Of a stretch of DNA of 32,994 bases, positions 28,384 through 32,994 are shown piece after piece. The position numbers and the translations under genes were made by a program. Source of the DNA: Chara braunii (Eukaryota; Streptophyta; Charophyceae; Charales; Characeae); contig BFEA01000314.1 of assembly GCA_003427395.1 (NCBI GenBank), forward strand, positions 1,554,560 to 1,587,553, in the 5' to 3' direction. Numbering within the stretch: position 1 is the first letter of the stretch; each line of letters starts with the position of its first letter. The notes beneath the pieces were generated by a model. That model did no database searches. It was given only the letters and a program-made list of their open reading frames with translations, and was not told the DNA's origin.

Positions 28384-29276
28384 AAGGCCCATACGCAATC
28401 CCCCCCCTATATATGGATGGGCAAGGACAAAATAAACCTGAAAACGGAGATGAAAACATACACCAATCAAAAGAACTCCGTTACACACGCCAAACGAGAG
28501 TAAGTCTCAAAATGTTCAAGAAAACTTGTTCCAAAAGCGTACACAATGTCCCCCGCCCCGCGCCCATCCCTCGACGTGTTTTGTATACCCCAAACACACA
28601 GACTTTTTAGGAGGAACACTCCTAGACTCATCTCACAAGAGCTTGAGGCCATTACTAATGCCTTGCCTCTTTATACTATCCTACTCCTACCTTTGTCCAT
28701 TTTATAGTTATACAGAGAAAACCCATACGTAACTCTCAACCCTTAGGTATCTCTCACAGGCAATCCATGTTATTGTGACAGCCAATTGACTTACAACCCC
28801 GTGTGAAAAAAACTTTGAAAAGCATATCGTTGATTGATGGCAAGTACATCTTGATTAAACTGAAATGTCACCTGTAAAACGGAACGACACACACACACAC
28901 AAACATACAACAACAAAAACAACGCTCTCCAACCGATACTTCTAAGCACCTTGCAAAAAAAAACATTCTCCCAAGCGTATAAAAACCTTGGCACGTCGGC
29001 CGACTATAGCAATCAGCGTCAGCGTATCACCGCAACCATCGAGCACGATGCACTGCAGGAGAAAGTCAGGACGATGAGATGAAAACAATGGCGTCACCTG
29101 CGAGTGGAACACCAGTCGCGGCATGTCTCACATCATTGATTTGAGAGAGTAACTCCCAGATGAGCTTAGTATATATCACTATCAAACAATGTATATCGGA
29201 GGTAGAATGCTTCGTCCTGATCCTAAAATGCCCCATCAACCTTGTCATCAATGCAAGTGGAATGTCCAAATATGGT
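28384..29276. other. Unassigned stretch
   Basis: No recognisable gene, repeat or RNA. Short ORFs are present on both strands without motifs. Confidence 0.35.
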
Positions 29277-29366
29277 CCTGCCCTAGGCCCGATACATCTA
29301 TCAGGGACTAAGGTAGAGGTACCATAAAGGTACCCCGCCTAGTCCTGAATAACCGGCCTCGGCAGG
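29277..29366. other. Nested inverted repeat of 90 nt
   Basis: Outer arms CCTGCCCTAGGCC (29277-29289) and GGCCTCGGCAGG (29355-29366). Middle arms TATCAGGGACTAAGG (29299-29313) and CCTAGTCCTGAATA (29338-29351). Inner GGTACC pair (29318-29323 and 29329-29334). Small bulges only. It could be a miniature foldback element or a transcribed hairpin; nothing here decides. Confidence 0.65.
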
Positions 29367-29620
29367 AAAGCCCAAAATTTTTTCCATAGTACGAACAAAT
29401 GTGCAGGTTCATCAGAAAATACCCACAGGTAATCGGGCTGTTGCTACCAGTAGCCATTAAAGCCTATGCGAGAATGCTGAATAAACATGCTGCCAAAAAA
29501 AAAGAAAAAAAGTTCCCCCAAAGCCAAAATCAACGGCTAGATTATCAGAAACAACGAAAAACATTGGCCCAGCGATTGGAATGAGGTAAGAATACCTAGG
29601 TGAAGTCTAAACAGCCTACC
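29367..29620. other. Short unassigned stretch with a basic 61-codon ORF (29399-29584, +)
   Basis: A Lys/Gln/Arg-rich small ORF with no recognisable motif, probably by chance. Confidence 0.3.
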
Positions 29621-29639
29621 GTGGGTTAATGCCCATAAC

Positions 29640-30860
29640 TAACCCCGTCTCAACATCTTCCCTCAACCCCCAAATCCTGGCCGGTAATGAAAAATTAAAT
29701 GTCTTTTTTATATGGCCCCAAAGGTCTGCTTGGTAAACTTGCCTAGCCCCTAAAGCTGGATATTCTTGCCTTGGGGCCCTTCTGCACAACCAACTCACAT
29801 CCTATAGGGCCTTTTGGCACAAACCAACTCACATCCTATAGGGCCTTTCGCGCAAAACCAACTCACATCCCATGGGACTCTTTGGCGTAAAACCAACTCA
29901 CAAACTTAACCCCATGTACACTATTGAAACGACTAGTGCACCTATTGGTATGGACCACCAATCCATCGTGGACCATTCCCAAACAGCCAAAGGCTATGAA
30001 ACAGGACTTGGAAAATGACCCACTCTGGACTTCGTTTTTGGCCCTATCGAGGGAGATAGGCTTAGGCAGGATACCCCCCCCCCCCCCCCCCCCCCAAGTA
30101 AGATGGCATGAAATTTGGAGGCCACCATGGTCGGACAAGCCCCAGATCACAAATTCACAAGGACAACCCTTCTCTATTAAGCAAGGTTCCTATTGGCTCC
30201 CATAGGTTAAAAGGGGAGTGTACGCCCTAGCTGACTTTTGGGATGTTGCAAAAGGGCAGTAGAAGACGCAGTCCGAATCAGAGGCAAACTCAAACATACT
30301 GAAAACCTGAAAGAAAATTACATAAACTACAAGATGCGGTCCCCATAGCATGAAGAACGATCCTTAAACAGGACCTGCAAATATTAAAAGGGGTTGGGTA
30401 ATCTGAACCCCCTCTCTCCCATTTCTGATGGTGATTTATAGGGTGCACAAGATCAATGACTTCAATACAAAACTTCGTGCTTTGAATCCACCCTCCCAAG
30501 ATCCACATTAACTAAGTTTACACAGAACAAAGAAGTAGATAAAGAGTAATATTGGGCTGGCCTAATTGTAAGTGGGCGTATGAAATGTCCGCCTAGATCT
30601 CCTCCCTCACCTTTGACCTGCCAGAGTGGCGATGGGGGTCCACCACACTACTTCCAAGACTGGTAGTCTTGGAAGTTACACAAAACCAACAATACAATGA
30701 CAGTCATCAAAAGGAAATGGATAAGAGATTCGCCGTTTCAGGAAGAGGATCTGCAGTAACTCAATTGAAACCAATTTGTGCGCTGGATGCGAACATCCCA
30801 GCGGGTTCTACAATTGCATATTATATATAGGTGCTTATTGACGCCCAACTGGATCGTTTC
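29640..30860 (+). mobile_element. LINE fragment F (thumb to connector), plus strand
   Basis: 'WHEIWRPPWSDKPQITNSQGQPFSIKQGSYWLP' aligns with 'SHICDGNGQPFSLKSGSLWL' of LINE B. 'ALADFWDVAKGQ' and 'KLQDAVPIA' follow, the same order as LINE B. Stops and frame changes throughout. A C run (30074-30096) and a 35-bp minisatellite (29773-29912) have expanded inside it. It ends near the poly(T) that marks the 3' end of LINE G. Confidence 0.7.
29773..29912. repeat. Minisatellite, four copies of about 35 bp
   Basis: Units are built on GGGCCTTTTGGCACAAACC and CAACTCACATCC; the last is more diverged. It lies inside LINE fragment F. Confidence 0.85.
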
Positions 30861-30909
30861 CAGTTTTTTTTTTCCCTCCTAAAAAAATGGATGGGCTTAC
30901 TGAGAAGTA

Positions 30910-31002
30910 GTGGTACGAGCATCAGCTCCTAGTAGGACCCTTGTCGGTTGCTCCATCCATTGGTGAGGAACTTCTATTGTTGGAAAACGGGTCCAACATC
31001 CC
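30910..31002 (-). promoter_or_regulatory. Conserved LINE 3' UTR paired stem-loop (copy G)
   Basis: On the minus strand, stem 1 is GTTGGA (30997-30992 by plus complement TCCAAC) with TCCAAC (plus GTTGGA, 30979-30984). Stem 2 is GTTCC (plus GGAAC, 30967-30971) with GGAGC (plus GCTCC, 30950-30954). The third block is plus 30910-30922. Compared with copies B and C, stem 1 has C-to-T on one side and G-to-A on the other, so pairing is kept. Confidence 0.75.
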
Positions 31003-31143
31003 TTCGAACATAGCAAAAATTATACGGTTCCAACATGGGGTACAAAAACACAAAATGACGTGGTACCAGTTCACCCTGCTAAGGGTCCCAGATCTAAAGT
31101 GACCAACTTTGGTACCTGTACACGTATATTTCTTTGAGTCTCA

Positions 31144-31166
31144 TAAACCCTAAGCCCTAAACCCTA
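31144..31166 (-). repeat. Interstitial telomere-like repeat (CCCTAAA type)
   Basis: TAAACCC, TAAGCCC, TAAACCC, TA. This is the exact inverse of the series at 736-760, including the variant middle unit. It lies in the 3' UTR region of LINE G. Confidence 0.75.
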
Positions 31167-31213
31167 CATCCAGAAAAATAATTGACAGAGAATTGAACAG
31201 CCGCATTGAATTG

Positions 31214-31489
31214 CTACCCGCCCCCGACCCCCTGCACTTCAACCATGTCTAGGGGCGGGGGTGGGAAAAGCTTCGGAAACTCAGATAGCGGGTAGAGTGG
31301 GATAGAGGGGTCTATCTTTGTCCAATCATGAAACCATATATGATAGTCTTCTCCTTCCCCTAGGTCTTCTGGGTCTCCCCTCCCCTCTCCTCTACAGTCC
31401 ACTTTTGCAATCCAACCCCCATGTGTCTCCCCCAACCAGTTTTTGCCAAAGATTTCAATGTGTTGTCCGATCTCATTTTTTGAATGCAA
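31214..31489 (-). pseudogene. LINE G ORF2 C-terminal end
   Basis: 91 open codons: 'GQHIEIFGKNWLGETHGGWIAKVDCRG', then an acidic stretch and a Pro-rich end. It aligns with the C-terminus of LINE C ('VFCMDWVGGEKEGWIAKVVW' and 'FPDPFPPHAL'). The rest of the domain upstream is broken. Confidence 0.75.
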
Positions 31490-31572
31490 ATGTGCTAATT
31501 TTTCCTATATTTTTTCCCATTGGATAACAATATCCCCCAGTCTCTATTTTCTTATTGAATCTACAAAACTTG

Positions 31573-31982
31573 TACCCTCAAGGCGAACCCTTTCCATTTT
31601 GGAAATGCATCTTTGCCACCATATTGCCCAGATCACTACTTTGCGCTCCAATTTGAACATGTTTGCTTCAAAGGTGGTGGCTCTCTTTGGGACCCGAATT
31701 CACAGAGAAGTGTTTTCCAATCCCATGGCCATGGCAGCGTGGTGCCTATTTGTCTCTATAGGCGATCCTACCATTTTCATACCCTTAAGGCGAACCCTTT
31801 CCATTTCGGAAATGCATCTTTGCCACCATATTGCCCAGATCATTGTTCTTCGCTCCAATTTGAACATGTTTGCTTCAAAGGTGGTGACTCGCTCTGGGAC
31901 CCGAATTCACAAGTGTTTTCCAATCCCATGGTTATGGCAGCGTGGTGCCTATTTGTCTCTACAGGCGATCCCATCATTTTCA
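31573..31982. repeat. Tandem duplication of 207 bp in LINE G
   Basis: 31573-31779 and 31780-31982 are about 93% identical by eye. The second lacks 4 bp (AGAG, near 31911). Each covers the segment just after the zinc-binding domain ('MVAKMHF'). Confidence 0.9.
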
Positions 31983-32310
31983 TAGCCACACCGACCCGGG
32001 GCATTGCAGACAAATATGTTCGATTGTCTTCGGCCATCAGGAGGTAGGGTAGGATACCTCACAAAGTTTGCATCATGGTAGGCCGATCTCCCTTTGTTCC
32101 AAGTGCATCCTATCTATCAACTAGTTATTGGTTGGTAGACATCTGTGCTCCAACTGCCATCATAGGGAAGCCAATTTCGTGGGAGAGACCTTGTTTGTCT
32201 TAAACTATCTTGTTGGCCTCAATGCCTCTCTTCCTATATTTAGATGTTTCATCCCTCGTGTCTCGACTACATCCTTCATCGCCACCCTTGGGCGCGATAT
32301 GCTGCCTTAA

Positions 32311-32994
32311 TTGCTAGGGTATGTAATTGCCTTCTCCTTGTCCTTTCCTTACCCAATGCAGTTGTCCATGTCTAGATGATCGGGTCCAGAGCCAGGTTCG
32401 AGATATGTATATCCGGTCTATACGTCACTTATTGATCTACGTCTCTGACAACTCGGATGTGGTAGACGTCAGATTATGGATACCACATCTGGTTACTTCC
32501 GGTTGTGCCCTTTTAAACATGTTGTCTGATTCTTTTTTAAGTGGTTTACCAGTATCTATGCTGCTTCCCTCGACATTGCTGATCTGATATCCACTACGCA
32601 TCCCACCACCCCCTCTATTTCCCACACAACATAAAAATTTCATAGAATTAAATAACCATTTCATAATAAAATTGCATTATATAATTTTAATTTTAATTTC
32701 ATCTTAAACCACCACTACTTCCGAGCCTGTTTTTGTTGACCTTGAATTTCATTGCGCACCGAGTTTTGTCGAGCATAGTTCCCATTGTATTTTTTTTTCA
32801 AGTACCCATCGAAAAGAAAAAAAACAAAGAAAAGAAAAAAATAAAATACGTATACAGAGTAATAGAACATTGGGTACACGTGAGAGTCTACCAAAAGGCG
32901 TTTCTGCCCTCAGCAAAACACGAAAATAGGAAGAAAAAAAAAAAGGAAAAAAATGCAACAACTCTTTGGACGTGAAAGCAACTGGATATAGAAC
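32311..32994. other. Unassigned AT-rich stretch
   Basis: Ends with A-rich runs (32808-32845 and 32928-32952). No gene recognised. Confidence 0.35.

Larger units (their letters stand above)
30864..32310 (-). mobile_element. LINE G (L1-like 3' part with 3' UTR and poly(A))
   Basis: Minus-strand copy with a degraded zinc-binding domain ('LQWQLEHRCLPTNN', then 'TIEHICLQCPG', about 32180-32010), a C-terminus ('GKNWLGETHGGWIAKV', 31400-31470) and a stop near 31214. A 3' UTR with the conserved stem-loops follows (31002-30910), then poly(A) (T run 30864-30873 on the plus strand). Its ORF has many stops. A 207-bp tandem duplication lies within it. Confidence 0.85.

Overview
This window looks like a repeat-dense intergenic stretch of a large eukaryotic nuclear genome. 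Three things point to the green lineage, probably a streptophyte (plant or charophyte alga). Plant-type telomere-like units (TTTAGGG) occur at 736-760 and 31144-31166. L1-like LINEs with an apurinic endonuclease, a reverse transcriptase and a C-terminal CCHC zinc-binding domain fill much of the sequence. A fragment that reads as the mitochondrially encoded ATP synthase alpha subunit (atp1) is embedded in one of them. I cannot name the species. I see no intact host protein-coding gene, no rRNA and no CRISPR array.

Layout. 1-6.1 kb: a covarying hairpin array (1-181), many microsatellites (AAT, TC, TG, TCTA, AC, CTT) and tRNA-like boxes. 6.1-7.7 kb: a minus-strand LINE fragment (A) with an in-frame internal duplication. 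7.7-12 kb: a plus-strand LINE (B) split by a 1.02-kb foldback element. 12.2-14.3 kb: a minus-strand tRNA-derived SINE and poly(A)/poly(T)-ended retroposons. 14.3-21.7 kb: the most complete LINE (C), with ORF1, endonuclease, RT, zinc-binding region and 3' UTR, followed by a 447-base assembly gap. 22.3 kb: a 194-bp TTAA-flanked miniature element. 23.1-23.4 kb: LINE fragment D. 23.4-26.2 kb: a minus-strand LINE of a second family (E), whose endonuclease is split by nested TIR elements. 26.2-29.6 kb: AT-rich sequence I cannot assign. 29.6-30.8 kb: LINE fragment F. 30.86-32.3 kb: minus-strand LINE G. 32.3-33.0 kb: unassigned AT-rich sequence.

The strongest theme is nested insertion that can be read exactly. 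Three insertions (an 8-bp-TSD TIR element in ORF1 of C, a mitochondrial atp1 fragment in the endonuclease of C, and a TTAA foldback element in the RT region of B) each interrupt a LINE frame, and removing each one with one copy of its flanking repeat restores the frame. The second theme is an apparently undescribed paired stem-loop in the LINE 3' UTRs. It is present in copies B, C and G with a compensatory base change, which makes it a good candidate for the RNA structure recognised during reverse transcription. The elements are dead as seen (stops, frameshifts), so 'working together' applies only to their ancestors: ORF1 protein for RNA binding, ORF2 for target-primed reverse transcription, and short non-autonomous elements that depended on enzymes encoded elsewhere.
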